Origin: Bacteroidales bacterium
GTDB taxonomy: Bacteria; Bacteroidota; Bacteroidia; Bacteroidales; FEN-979
Assembly (NCBI GenBank): GCA_030681475.1
Contig: JAUXWT010000100.1
Coordinates: 1-64,000, forward strand
Length of the DNA stretch: 64,000 nucleotides
Reading direction: 5' to 3'
Positions 26,824-34,590 of this stretch are shown one piece after another (position 1 is the stretch's first letter; the number at the start of each line of letters is the position of its first letter). The notes under the pieces were generated by a model, which made no database searches, had not been told where the DNA came from, and saw only the letters and a list, made by a program, of their open reading frames with translations. The position numbers and the translations under genes were made by a program.

Positions 26824-27041
26824 TATTCATCTTCATGAAAGAAAAAATCGTCTTTGGTTGGGTAGTCGGGCCAGATATCTTCGATCCGATCATAAGATTC
26901 ACCTTCGTCTTCGATCTCCCTTAAATTTTCAATAACCTCCTGAGGTGCGCCTGATCGGATGGCCCAATCGATCAATTCCTCCTTGGTCGCAGGCCAGGGA
27001 GCATCTTCAAGTTTTGAAGCCAATTCGAGTGTCCAGTACAT
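26820..27041 (-). CDS. DUF2795 family small protein
   Basis: A 73-residue acidic protein: MYWTLELASKLEDAPWPAT, then ELIDWAIRSGAPQEVIENL, and an Asp/Glu-rich tail. The central piece matches DUF2795, a small helical domain widespread in Bacteroidetes. The last four bases overlap the end of convergent rsmD. It has its own promoter box. Function unknown. Confidence 0.85.
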   Translation of the reverse strand: MYWTLELASKLEDAPWPATKEELIDWAIRSGAPQEVIENLREIEDEGESYDRIEDIWPDYPTKDDFFFHEDEY

Positions 27042-27063
27042 TGATATGTTTTTGAATTTCGTG

Positions 27064-27095
27064 CAAAAGTATAAAAAAATAAATCAGAATTACAA
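27064..27095 (-). promoter_or_regulatory. Promoter of the DUF2795 gene
   Basis: On the minus strand TTG (27095-27093), a 21-base spacer and TACTTTTG (27071-27064), 22 bases before the start codon. Confidence 0.55.
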
Positions 27096-27098
27096 GAG

Positions 27099-27659
27099 TT
27101 ATTTTTTTGTGATCCATGGCGTCTCAACTGCACTTGCATCTTTTCCTGTTTTTCGCGCCAGAACAAAAAGGTAATCCGATAAACGATTCAGCAGTTGAAT
27201 TATTATATCTTCAACCGGGCTGGACTGGTTCAGGCGGATCAGCGATCGTTCGGTACGCCTGCAAACAGTACGGGCAACATGACAGAGTGAGACTGTTGGG
27301 TGTCCTCCAGGGAGTATAAAGTTCGTCAGGGCCGGAAGATGTTCATTCATGGCATCGATCTCGTTTTCCAGCATAACCACATCATCCTCTGAAAGAGATG
27401 GCAAATCCTTTGCTTGTTTTTCCGGGTCTCGTGCAATCAATGCTTCAGCCACGAACAAGTTCTCCTGAACATGGATCAGGACATCCCTGTAGTGGGCGTC
27501 AATATCCTGATCGCGGATCAACCCGATAAAAGAGTTCAATTCATCAAGATTCCCATATGCCTCAACCCGCTCATGGCTCTTGGCAACACGGGTACCCCCG
27601 ATCAGCGAGGTCTCCCCCTTGTCGCCCCCTTTCGTGTATATCTTTAATTCATCTGCCAT
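27099..27659 (-). CDS. PduO-type cob(I)yrinic acid a,c-diamide adenosyltransferase
   Basis: A 186-residue ATP:cob(I)alamin adenosyltransferase that makes coenzyme B12 from cob(I)alamin and ATP. Family signatures are the N-terminal YTKGGDKGETSLIGG (ATP binding), AYGNLDELNSFIGL, and C-terminal CHVARTVCRRTERSL with LNRLSDYLFVLAR. I chose ATG 27659 (MADELKIYTKGG); an ATG four codons upstream lies inside a repeat array. The gene is isolated from other cobalamin genes, and no cobalamin riboswitch is seen in its leader. Confidence 0.93.
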   Translation of the reverse strand: MADELKIYTKGGDKGETSLIGGTRVAKSHERVEAYGNLDELNSFIGLIRDQDIDAHYRDVLIHVQENLFVAEALIARDPEKQAKDLPSLSEDDVVMLENEIDAMNEHLPALTNFILPGGHPTVSLCHVARTVCRRTERSLIRLNQSSPVEDIIIQLLNRLSDYLFVLARKTGKDASAVETPWITKK

Positions 27660-27663
27660 AATT

Positions 27664-27731
27664 TCTTTCACTATTTCACTATTTCACTATTTTGCTACCC
27701 TGTCACCCTGTTACCCTGTCACCCTGTTACC
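27664..27731. repeat. Mosaic 8-nt array: ATTTCACT units then TTACCCTG units
   Basis: It begins 5 bases before the adenosyltransferase start and therefore forms its 5' leader. Units of CTATTTCA pass through one CTATTTTG into CTACCCTG, TCACCCTG and TTACCCTG. The change of unit within one continuous 8-base rhythm is striking. Confidence 0.9.
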
Positions 27732-27820
27732 ATTTTTGTAAAACAATGAAAATGAGCTTTTTGATAAAAAAGAACAAATTTAGAAAAAATTAGTTAGTAC
27801 TACTTAAGAATTGTAAAAAA

Positions 27821-27926
27821 ACAGGTAAACGGGTAAACGGGTGAACTGGTTTACACGCGGGCAGGCGGACGGGCGGACAAGGGGACTTCACATTCGTCAC
27901 CTGTCACGCGTCACCTGTCACGTGTT
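27821..27926. repeat. Mosaic array: GGTAAACG, GGCGGAC and TCACSTG units
   Basis: Successive blocks: three 8-base GGTAAACG-like units, then GCGGGCAGGCGGACGGGCGG-type units, then 7-base TCACCTG/TCACGCG/TCACGTG units. The block lies before the promoter box of the 27971 gene. Confidence 0.85.
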
Positions 27927-27946
27927 ATACATCCAACCTGTTTTCA

Positions 27947-27954
27947 TATCTTTG
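27947..27954 (+). promoter_or_regulatory. -7 box for the 27971 gene
   Basis: TATCTTTG matches TAnnTTTG, 16 bases before the start codon and just after a repeat array. Confidence 0.45.
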
Positions 27955-27970
27955 TCTCAAAACAAAGCAT

Positions 27971-28510
27971 ATGCACACCACTGAATATTTCCCGTTCATG
28001 TTTACCGTCGTTGGTGGATTTCTCAAGTTATTGATCGTCTTCGGCGGCGCTTTTTTCCTGTTGTGGTATTACCTCAAACAGACGAGAAAACCGGCCCCGA
28101 TTGCCGGTGGAAGCCAGGATCACCAGATGATCCTTCCATTGCGCTTGCAGGCTTATGAACGGTTTGTTCTTTTTCTGGAGCGTATTCACCCGTCGAACCT
28201 TATTTTACGTTTAAACAGTCCGGACTTGTCGGCGTTGCAACTGCAATCATTGCTTGTCCGTACCATTCGTGAAGAGTTTGAATATAACCTTTCCCAGCAA
28301 CTTTATATTTCAGGCAATTCATGGGATCTGATTAAAAACGCAAAGGAGGAGTCCATTGCCATGATCAACCAGGCATCATCAGGTTTAGCTGAAAATGCAC
28401 CGGCATCTGATCTGGTAAAGCGGGTTTTCGAAGTTGCCATATCCCGCGGGAAATTACCGGTTGAAACTACCCTTGAAGAGATAAAAAAGGAGTTGCAGCG
28501 GTTATTCTGA
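27971..28510 (+). CDS. Single-pass membrane protein, conserved hypothetical (DUF7935-like)
   Basis: A 179-residue protein. One N-terminal membrane helix (about 10-31: FTVVGGFLKLLIVFGGAFFL) is followed by a cytoplasmic, mainly helical domain with LQAYERFVLFLERI and REEFEYNLSQQLYIS. I recognise it as a conserved Bacteroidetes hypothetical, probably DUF7935, but cannot name a function. It is flanked on both sides by long repeat arrays. Confidence 0.75.
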   Translation: MHTTEYFPFMFTVVGGFLKLLIVFGGAFFLLWYYLKQTRKPAPIAGGSQDHQMILPLRLQAYERFVLFLERIHPSNLILRLNSPDLSALQLQSLLVRTIREEFEYNLSQQLYISGNSWDLIKNAKEESIAMINQASSGLAENAPASDLVKRVFEVAISRGKLPVETTLEEIKKELQRLF

Positions 28511-28523
28511 CCTGGTGAGAAGA

Positions 28524-28645
28524 CGTGACGCGTGACGCGTGACAGGTGACAGGTGACACGTCCGCTTGTCCGCCTGTCCGCTGGTCCCCCTGTCCCCCTG
28601 TCCCCCTGTCCCCCTGTCCCCCTGGCCCCCTGTCCCCTCGTTCAC
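28524..28645. repeat. Mosaic array: GTGACGC, GTCCGCNT and TCCCCCTG units
   Basis: Continuous transitions run from GTGACGC and GTGACAG (7 bases) to GTCCGCTT/GTCCGCCT (8 bases) to several TCCCCCTG (8 bases). The right end runs into the stop codon (28642-28644) of the convergent AlkD-like gene. This is the longest mosaic array in the window. Confidence 0.9.
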
Positions 28646-29367
28646 CCGATCCCCCGCTTACTCCTCCTGAACCTCTCCTTCCCTTCTGCCGTCATCTTCT
28701 CCGTGGCATATTGAAAAATCAGGCGGGGAGCCGTATCATTAAATTTCATTAAAAACGCTTCAGCCGATTCCGGTTGTTTTTTCCAGGTTTCGCGAAGGAA
28801 CCAGCCAAGTCCCTGATGCACTTCACGTTCGGGGTCATGCATCATCGGTTCGATGAAATCATAAAATGGAGTGAAGTCGGTTGAAAGTTTCATCGGTTTG
28901 ATCAGGCTGACTACAGCAGCCCTTCGTTGAAACTTATTGGTTGCTGTCCGCCAGTGTCTGATTGAATGGAGATCGACAAGTTCCTTTTTGAAAAACAGGT
29001 TCATCAACTCCCCGCAAATATAATCGGTATGCGCCCAGTTTGTAATCCCAATGGAAAACCACTGTTCAACAGTTTTAAAGGCGCTGACAGTCCATGATTT
29101 ACGAAACCCGAGCAGCAGTTGAATTGAAATGGCCGTCATTTCATACTTAGGAGATTTAACGAGCAGGAGAGAGGATTCCAGGATAAATTCCTGGGAGATG
29201 CCTGGCAATGCAAGTATCTCGTCAACTTTGCCCTTGACCTGTTCATGGTTCAGTCCGAACCCATTATACCCATCTTTGAAATACCTGGAATATTTTTCAA
29301 CGATGGCAGGGTTCGCGTTTTTTTGGCCGAATTTCTCTAAATCGCAATAGAGTTCGTGTGCAGTCAT
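28642..29367 (-). CDS. DNA alkylation repair protein (AlkD-like HEAT-repeat)
   Basis: A 241-residue all-helical protein of the DNA alkylation repair family, built of HEAT-like repeats that wrap damaged DNA. Recognisable pieces are YNGFGLNHEQVKGKVDEIL, FKTVEQWFSIGITNWAHTDYICGEL and a basic C-terminus. AlkD glycosylases remove N3- and N7-alkylpurines; not all relatives are active. The C-terminal codons and stop lie at the edge of a repeat array, so the natural end may have been altered. Confidence 0.85.
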   Translation of the reverse strand: MTAHELYCDLEKFGQKNANPAIVEKYSRYFKDGYNGFGLNHEQVKGKVDEILALPGISQEFILESSLLLVKSPKYEMTAISIQLLLGFRKSWTVSAFKTVEQWFSIGITNWAHTDYICGELMNLFFKKELVDLHSIRHWRTATNKFQRRAAVVSLIKPMKLSTDFTPFYDFIEPMMHDPEREVHQGLGWFLRETWKKQPESAEAFLMKFNDTAPRLIFQYATEKMTAEGKERFRRSKRGIG

Positions 29368-29636
29368 AATTCCCTGTCAACAGAATTCAGTCACAAATTT
29401 ATATAATAATTGATTAACATGGATAACATTTTGTATAAGCTCCAAGTTATTCCAACCATCTCTTTCGGTTTTTAAAACAGTTCATCAGAAACTTATGCCT
29501 CTCCGTTGCATGGACTACTTTTTATACACATCTTTTTTATTTCTGCAAATTACCAATGTTTGGTATTCCCTTATTAACGTTCTGCAGGTATTCTGGTCAT
29601 CAACCTTGACCCCTACGGGATCATTCCCTTTCAGAA

Positions 29637-31703
29637 ATGGAGGGATTTCTTTATAAATTTGTCGGGTCAAGAACAGTTTATATGAAAGCAAATAAAAAGG
29701 ATAGAAAGAGGAATGCCAGGATCCCCGCTGACACGGTCCCCCCGAAAATAAATAAACAGGGCTTTTTTATAAAACATATGGATTTCATATTGTTAGCTAT
29801 TGTCGTCCTGGTGACTTTTGCGATCTACACTCCCGTTTTGCATCATCAATTCACAAATTGGGATGACAATGATTATGTTACTGAAAACCCATACATACGG
29901 TCGCTTTCACCGGCCAATCTTGAATATATTTTCACCAAACCAATCGCCCTGAACTATCACCCGCTTACGATTCTCTCCCTGGCGCTCAACTACAGGGTTT
30001 CTGGCGCTGAACCTTTTTCTTATTTCCTTGTGAATATCCTGCTGCATCTTTTCAATACATTGCTGACCTTATATCTTGCTTTTCTTCTACTTGACCGCAA
30101 TAAGGTTTTAGCCTTATTCGTCGCGGCAATTTTTGCCGTTCATCCAATGCATGTCGAGTCGGTTGCCTGGATCTCCGGGCGCAAAGATGTGTTATACACT
30201 TTTTTCTTCCTTGGCGGGATGATCACATGGATTAAATTTATCACCAAACGATCCCGGTACTTGTATCTTTTAGCCTTGATCCTGTTTGCCTTTTCCGGCT
30301 TATCCAAACCTTCATCCGTGGTGTTTCCCTTGATCCTGCTGGCGGTGGATTTTCTTTATCAACGAAAGTTTAACTTATTGCTGATTGTCGAAAAAGTGCC
30401 GTTTATTGCCATCTCGATTGGTATCGGATTGGCAACCCTGCATGCCCAGGAGGATAAATCTATAGTTGCATTAAGTCAATATAATGCAGTGCAGCAATTC
30501 CTGTTTGCTTCTTTCGGCTTTTTCATATACATCTTTAAGCTGTTGATCCCTGCCGGATTGTCTGCCTTACACCCTGTTCCGGTTTTTAACACATCACTGG
30601 ACATGCCATGGGTCTATTATTTTGCACCATTGTTCAATATCGCCCTGGTGGGTGTTGTGCTCAATTCCCTGAGATATACCCGGATATTGTTTTTCGGTTT
30701 GCTGTTTTATTTCTTGAATATATTGCTTACTCTTCAATTCATGCAGATTGGAAGCGCTGTAATTGCCGAGCGTTATACCTATGTTTCCTATATCGGCCTG
30801 TTGGTCGGGATGGCATGGCTGATGAATCGTTTCGTCGTGAGTAAAAAAGTAAACAAATCTTATCTGTATATTATAATGGTCTTGTTTTTTGGTATGATGT
30901 CCATTATTTCCATTCAACGGGTTGCTGTATGGAGAAACAGTGAAACGCTCTGGACGGATGTCATTGAAAAATATCCGAAGAGTCACACGGCATACAACAA
31001 CAGAGGCTATTATTATGTGAATGAGAATATGTTGGAGGAGGCGTTGCCGGATTTTACAAAATCGCTCGAACTTCTGCCTGCATTTGTTGATGCCCTGAAT
31101 AATCGAGGTAGTCTGTACCGGTTGCTAAACCAGCCCCGGAAGGCCATTGATGATTATAACCAAGCATTGTCGATGGCCCCCGATCATGTAAAGGCCCTTT
31201 CCGGTCGAGGCAATGCATATGCTACACTTGGTGTTCTGGATTCGGCTTTGATGGATTTCAACACGGCATATCAAATCAACCCCGACCTTGCAGCCTCCCT
31301 TGGAGACCGTGGAGCCCTGTTCTTCAGGTTGGGTCAATACGAAAAGGCCATTGAAGACTGCACCCGGAAGATTGTGGTAGATCCGTCTAATACCGGGGCC
31401 TATTTAAACAGGGGCGTTTCTTACAGCTCGCTTCAAAAATGGGAAATGGCCATACAGGATTTTACAACTGTTTTAAACGCCACCGTTGATAATCCCGATG
31501 TTTATGAATGGAGGGGTGTAGCATACACTAGCATTGGATCGTTACAATTGGCTATCAATGATTTATCACATGGAATCAGGATAAGTCCCTCGAGAGCATC
31601 ACTCTATATAAACCGTGCAATAGCTTACGAAAAGGCAGGAATGCATCAGAAGTCCATGGATGACATTAAGACTGCAGGGCTGTTGGGCGCTGATGTCAAA
31701 TAA
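29637..31703 (+). CDS. PMT/TMTC-like multi-pass membrane protein with C-terminal TPR repeats
   Basis: About 688 residues. The N-terminal two thirds carry about ten membrane helices and resemble the protein O-mannosyltransferase superfamily: NWDDNDYVTENPYI with the acidic pair in the first loop, YHPLTILSLALNY, HPMHVESVAWISGRKDVL. From about residue 445 there are about seven TPR units (YNNRGYYYVNENMLEEALPDF...). This matches the animal TMTC layout and bacterial relatives. It probably transfers a sugar from a lipid carrier, but this is inferred. The start is uncertain: ATG 29637 or ATG 29682 (MKANKKDRK), the latter beginning with a basic cytoplasmic segment. Confidence 0.85.
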   Translation: MEGFLYKFVGSRTVYMKANKKDRKRNARIPADTVPPKINKQGFFIKHMDFILLAIVVLVTFAIYTPVLHHQFTNWDDNDYVTENPYIRSLSPANLEYIFTKPIALNYHPLTILSLALNYRVSGAEPFSYFLVNILLHLFNTLLTLYLAFLLLDRNKVLALFVAAIFAVHPMHVESVAWISGRKDVLYTFFFLGGMITWIKFITKRSRYLYLLALILFAFSGLSKPSSVVFPLILLAVDFLYQRKFNLLLIVEKVPFIAISIGIGLATLHAQEDKSIVALSQYNAVQQFLFASFGFFIYIFKLLIPAGLSALHPVPVFNTSLDMPWVYYFAPLFNIALVGVVLNSLRYTRILFFGLLFYFLNILLTLQFMQIGSAVIAERYTYVSYIGLLVGMAWLMNRFVVSKKVNKSYLYIIMVLFFGMMSIISIQRVAVWRNSETLWTDVIEKYPKSHTAYNNRGYYYVNENMLEEALPDFTKSLELLPAFVDALNNRGSLYRLLNQPRKAIDDYNQALSMAPDHVKALSGRGNAYATLGVLDSALMDFNTAYQINPDLAASLGDRGALFFRLGQYEKAIEDCTRKIVVDPSNTGAYLNRGVSYSSLQKWEMAIQDFTTVLNATVDNPDVYEWRGVAYTSIGSLQLAINDLSHGIRISPSRASLYINRAIAYEKAGMHQKSMDDIKTAGLLGADVK

Positions 31704-32804
31704 TTATGTGGAGCGGGAGGAAATGAAGTTCGGTTTGAATAGTCGAACGATTTTCAGGGAAAGATCGAGGAATAGGGTGGAAGGATGGGCGTTTCGTTCG
31801 ATGTGGAACGTGGCATCGTTGAGCAGTGTGTTGAACTCAACCAGGCTTTCCGGTTTTATAAACGGGGAGAAATCGTTGATGAATTTCAACTCTTCCCCTT
31901 CAACCCCTTTGGGTATTTGCCCTATATAATTCATTGATGCGCAGGAACCAATGGTTTTCAGGGAATAGATTAGAAAACTTTTTTGTTTTTCCCTTCCCGA
32001 TTTAGCAATGTCAGTGGCGAATTTGATCAATTCTGTTATTTTGGCCCCATAACAATCTCGCATCCACTGGCGAAAAGTTACAAAATGCATCGGATCATCT
32101 TCATTTTTTATATGGCGACTCAACGACGATTTTGAAATTTTTATCATCAGCGTTCTTGAAAGTATTGTTTTGATAATCTGATCAGGTTCTTCAGAAATCA
32201 GGATGAAGAGCGTTTTTTCAGGTGGTTCTTCAAGTATTTTCAGGATTTTTGGCGCTGCGGAATAGTAAAGTTTTTCAACCATCCAAATGATCATCACTTT
32301 ATAATCGGATTCATAACTCTTATAGCTTAGCGTAGTGATTATCTCGTTGCAGTCATAGGCGTTGATAATACCCTGTTTGTTTTCAATGCCAATAGCCTGG
32401 TACCAGTTTTGCAAACCGGACACAAAATTACTTTCCAGCAGAAATGCCCGCCACTCCTCGATAAAGTGTTTGCTTTGCGGTTTACTGCTAATCCTTTTTG
32501 TCGTTGCAACAGGGTAGATAAAGTGCAGATCGGGATGGGCCAGTTTCTGGTATTTAACACATGACGGGCAGATTCCGCACGAATCAGGCAACACGGCAAG
32601 CTCCTGTTCCATGTTACCTGGAGCCAGTGTGAGCCCCTGTTTGTCGGTGCAGTTGATGAACTGGGCATACGCAATGGCTAGGGCGAGTTTGTCGCTGTCG
32701 TCGGGGCCAAAGAACAATTGGGCATGGCTTACCCTTTGATCCAGGACTGTCTGAATCAGTTTATTTTTAATTTGCTGGTTTCCTGGTATATCGCTGAATT
32801 TCAT
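31704..32804 (-). CDS. holB: DNA polymerase III subunit delta'
   Basis: A 366-residue clamp-loader subunit. AAA+ fold with a degenerate P-loop (FFGPDDSDKLALA, lacking the GxGK pattern), a zinc-binding CGICPSCVKYQKLAHPD, and KILKILEEPPEKTLFILISE with SRTLMIKISK, all typical of delta'. I chose ATG 32804 (MKFSDIPGNQQI). It converges with the TPR membrane protein gene with no base between the stop codons. Confidence 0.92.
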   Translation of the reverse strand: MKFSDIPGNQQIKNKLIQTVLDQRVSHAQLFFGPDDSDKLALAIAYAQFINCTDKQGLTLAPGNMEQELAVLPDSCGICPSCVKYQKLAHPDLHFIYPVATTKRISSKPQSKHFIEEWRAFLLESNFVSGLQNWYQAIGIENKQGIINAYDCNEIITTLSYKSYESDYKVMIIWMVEKLYYSAAPKILKILEEPPEKTLFILISEEPDQIIKTILSRTLMIKISKSSLSRHIKNEDDPMHFVTFRQWMRDCYGAKITELIKFATDIAKSGREKQKSFLIYSLKTIGSCASMNYIGQIPKGVEGEELKFINDFSPFIKPESLVEFNTLLNDATFHIERNAHPSTLFLDLSLKIVRLFKPNFISSRST

Positions 32805-32859
32805 AAACGGGCCACCAATACCCAACCTTTTCTGACGCTGAAATGGTTGGATGGTTTTG

Positions 32860-32867
32860 CAAATTTA
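32860..32867 (-). promoter_or_regulatory. -7 box for holB
   Basis: Minus-strand TAAATTTG, 56 bases before the chosen start. Confidence 0.35.
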
Positions 32868-32873
32868 CCAGAT

Positions 32874-32919
32874 TTTATCGAATTCTTTTTTCCTTGCCCC
32901 ACTCAGTTGGATTGTTTTT
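32874..32919. repeat. 45-nt direct repeat, copy 1
   Basis: This segment (TTTATCGAATTC..., ...TTGCCCCACTCAG...) recurs at 33392-33436 with one T fewer in a T-run and one substitution. The two copies flank the GxxExxY relic. Confidence 0.85.
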
Positions 32920-32983
32920 TCTGTTTTCAGCGTTGGGACACCCTAATGAGACCGTATCGCAGTATAATGTTTTTCAGTTTCTT

Positions 32984-33022
32984 TCACGAAGCTCCACGAA
33001 GAATTCACGAAGCTCCACGAAG
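32984..33022. repeat. CACGAAG repeat, two 20-nt units
   Basis: TTCACGAAGCTCCACGAAG-type units occur twice in tandem, immediately after the stop of the GxxExxY relic. The reverse-complement word CTTCGTG is clustered on its other side at 33232-33274. Confidence 0.8.
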
Positions 33023-33023
33023 G

Positions 33024-33188
33024 TTATAAAACATATCTTTTTAATCCGTTTTTCAGGACAGTTACATTAAAATTGAATAGCAATCCTGTTCTTACTGCTG
33101 AGAATCGCATATATGTCAGGATCTGGGCTTCATGAATCGCTGCCAGTGAATCTATTGAGTTGTCTGTGAACTTCAATTGCACAGCCAA
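33024..33188 (-). pseudogene. C-terminal relic of a GxxExxY-family protein
   Basis: 54 codons read LAVQLKFTDNSIDSLAAIHEA, then QILTYMRFS, GLLFNFNV, LKNGLKRYVL. This matches the C-terminal third of the roughly 125-residue GxxExxY proteins (usual form: VE.K....I...H.AQ.LTYL......GLLINFN...LK.GI.R). The N-terminal part with the GxxExxY motif is missing. Upstream codons are translated repeat sequence. The catalytic-looking ExK is changed to QLK here. Confidence 0.75.
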
Positions 33189-33231
33189 TGATTTTTTTTG
33201 ATACAAGATCAAATTCCATAACAGCTTAATT

Positions 33232-33274
33232 TTCTTCGTGTAACTTCGTGCGATCTTCTTTTCACTTCGTGTAA
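33232..33274. repeat. CTTCGTG repeat cluster
   Basis: Three CTTCGTG words within 43 bases, inverted relative to the CACGAAG array at 32984-33022. They bracket the GxxExxY relic. Confidence 0.7.
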
Positions 33275-33391
33275 CAAAACACAACGCTATTGTGCAACAA
33301 TCACTGATAATAGCATCAGTGAAGGATGGTATATGCCGTTTTCTGTAAAATACATGACTATGGTTAGTCGCATTTTCGGAAAACAGGAGAA

Positions 33392-33436
33392 TTTATCGAA
33401 TTCTTTTTCCTTGCCCCACTCAGATGGATTGTTTTT
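33392..33436. repeat. 45-nt direct repeat, copy 2
   Basis: Partner of 32874-32919, about 518 bases apart in the same orientation. Between the copies lie the GxxExxY relic and its CTTCGTG clusters. Confidence 0.85.
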
Positions 33437-33508
33437 GATATCCCGGCGTATGATAATCCCACCACGTACGACGGGCTGTTTCAACCCTATACTTTGAAAT
33501 GAAAAGGG

Positions 33509-33682
33509 TCACTGCCAGAATATTTCAGGCAAACCATCAAGACAAACCGGTTTGGCAGATAAATTAGTTTCAGGAACCAGCACGGTAGAACGAACAGGAT
33601 ATTTCAGAGTTTTTTTCTTTTTGCCGATAAAACTAATGCTTGAATCAATTTCGACAATTTTAAAACGGATCAGGGTAGCCAT
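33509..33682 (-). CDS. Small open frame of 57 codons, hypothetical
   Basis: ATG 33682 opens a 57-residue frame: MATLIRFKIVEIDSSIS, a KKKK stretch, VRSTVLVPETNLSAK and a stop after LPEIFWQ. It lies in the relic zone between holB and sdhB. Codons look plausible, but I recognise no family, and it could be a fragment of a longer lost gene. Confidence 0.3.
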   Translation of the reverse strand: MATLIRFKIVEIDSSISFIGKKKKTLKYPVRSTVLVPETNLSAKPVCLDGLPEIFWQ

Positions 33683-33757
33683 AAAGAGTTTTATAGCTTA
33701 ATCCGGAAAACAGGTAAAAGGTAATACAGTAATTGGGAAAAAGTTATTAACAATTTG

Positions 33758-34498
33758 TCAGATCACCTTCGCACACATGAACTCCCGGTTCAGACGGGCA
33801 ATGTTGGATCTGGAGATCAGTTTAGGACATTCCGCCTCACAGGCGTAAGTGTTTGTGCAGTTTCCGAATCCCAAATCATCCATCATCCTGACCATCTTTT
33901 CAACCCTTTGTTTGGCCTCGATCTGCCCTTGGGGAAGCAGAGCGAATTGCGAAACCTTTGCCGATACAAAAAGTATGGCAGAGGCATTTTTACAAGCGGC
34001 GACACAGGCGCCACATCCAATACAGGATGCAGCATCCATGGCCAGTTCAGAATTTTCTTTGCTAACCAATATGTTATTTGCTTCGGCAGCGCCTCCTGTA
34101 TTCACAGAAATATAGCCGCCCTCCTGTATGATCTTGTCAAAAGCAGAACGATTTACCATCAGATCCCTGATTACCGGAAAGGGTTTGGCACGCCATGGCT
34201 CAATGACAATGGTATCGCCATCGCTGAACTTTCGCATGTGAAGTTGACAAACCGTAACTGCATCATCCGGACCATGAGGCCGTCCGTTAATATACAAACT
34301 GCACATTCCGCAGATGCCTTCCCGGCAATCGTGGTCAAATACTACCGGTTCCTCGCTTTTCTGTATCAGTTGTTCATTTAAAATGTCCAGCATCTCCAGG
34401 AAAGAACAATTCGGAGAAATATTGTCAAGGGAGTAGGTCACAAACTTTCCCTTGGATTTCGCATCCTTTTGCCTCCAGATTCTCAGTGTCAGTTTCAT
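33758..34498 (-). CDS. sdhB: Succinate dehydrogenase/fumarate reductase iron-sulfur subunit
   Basis: A 246-residue subunit carrying three Fe-S clusters that pass electrons between the flavoprotein and the quinone site. The 2Fe-2S region is CREGICGMC; the 4Fe-4S and 3Fe-4S regions are [13 protein letters not shown] and CEAECP. I chose ATG 34498 ([10 protein letters not shown]). Upstream open codons ([10 protein letters not shown]) are translated repeat array rather than protein. It is the last gene of sdhCAB, 92 bases after sdhA. Confidence 0.95.
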   Translation of the reverse strand: MKLTLRIWRQKDAKSKGKFVTYSLDNISPNCSFLEMLDILNEQLIQKSEEPVVFDHDCREGICGMCSLYINGRPHGPDDAVTVCQLHMRKFSDGDTIVIEPWRAKPFPVIRDLMVNRSAFDKIIQEGGYISVNTGGAAEANNILVSKENSELAMDAASCIGCGACVAACKNASAILFVSAKVSQFALLPQGQIEAKQRVEKMVRMMDDLGFGNCTNTYACEAECPKLISRSNIARLNREFMCAKVI

Positions 34499-34517
34499 TT
34501 TTCTAAGCTTTAAAAAT

Positions 34518-34549
34518 CGTGACACGTGACATGTGACACGTGACAAGTA
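34518..34549. repeat. GTGACAC 7-nt array between sdhA and sdhB
   Basis: Four GTGACA-type heptads. On the minus strand they read CTTGTCACGTGTCAC..., the same text as inside purL at 11596-11620. The array sits within the sdh operon spacer. Confidence 0.9.
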
Positions 34550-34590
34550 ACTTTATTTTCGTAATTTTTATCAACCTTCGAGATTCATCT

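Noticed and set aside
27099-27659. Cobalamin riboswitch in the adenosyltransferase leader
   Set aside because: The upstream sequence is an 8-nt repeat array, with no B12-box-like segment.
34499-34546. Longer sdhB start with extra N-terminal residues
   Set aside because: The extra codons are translated repeat array; SdhB homologues begin near MKLTLRIW.
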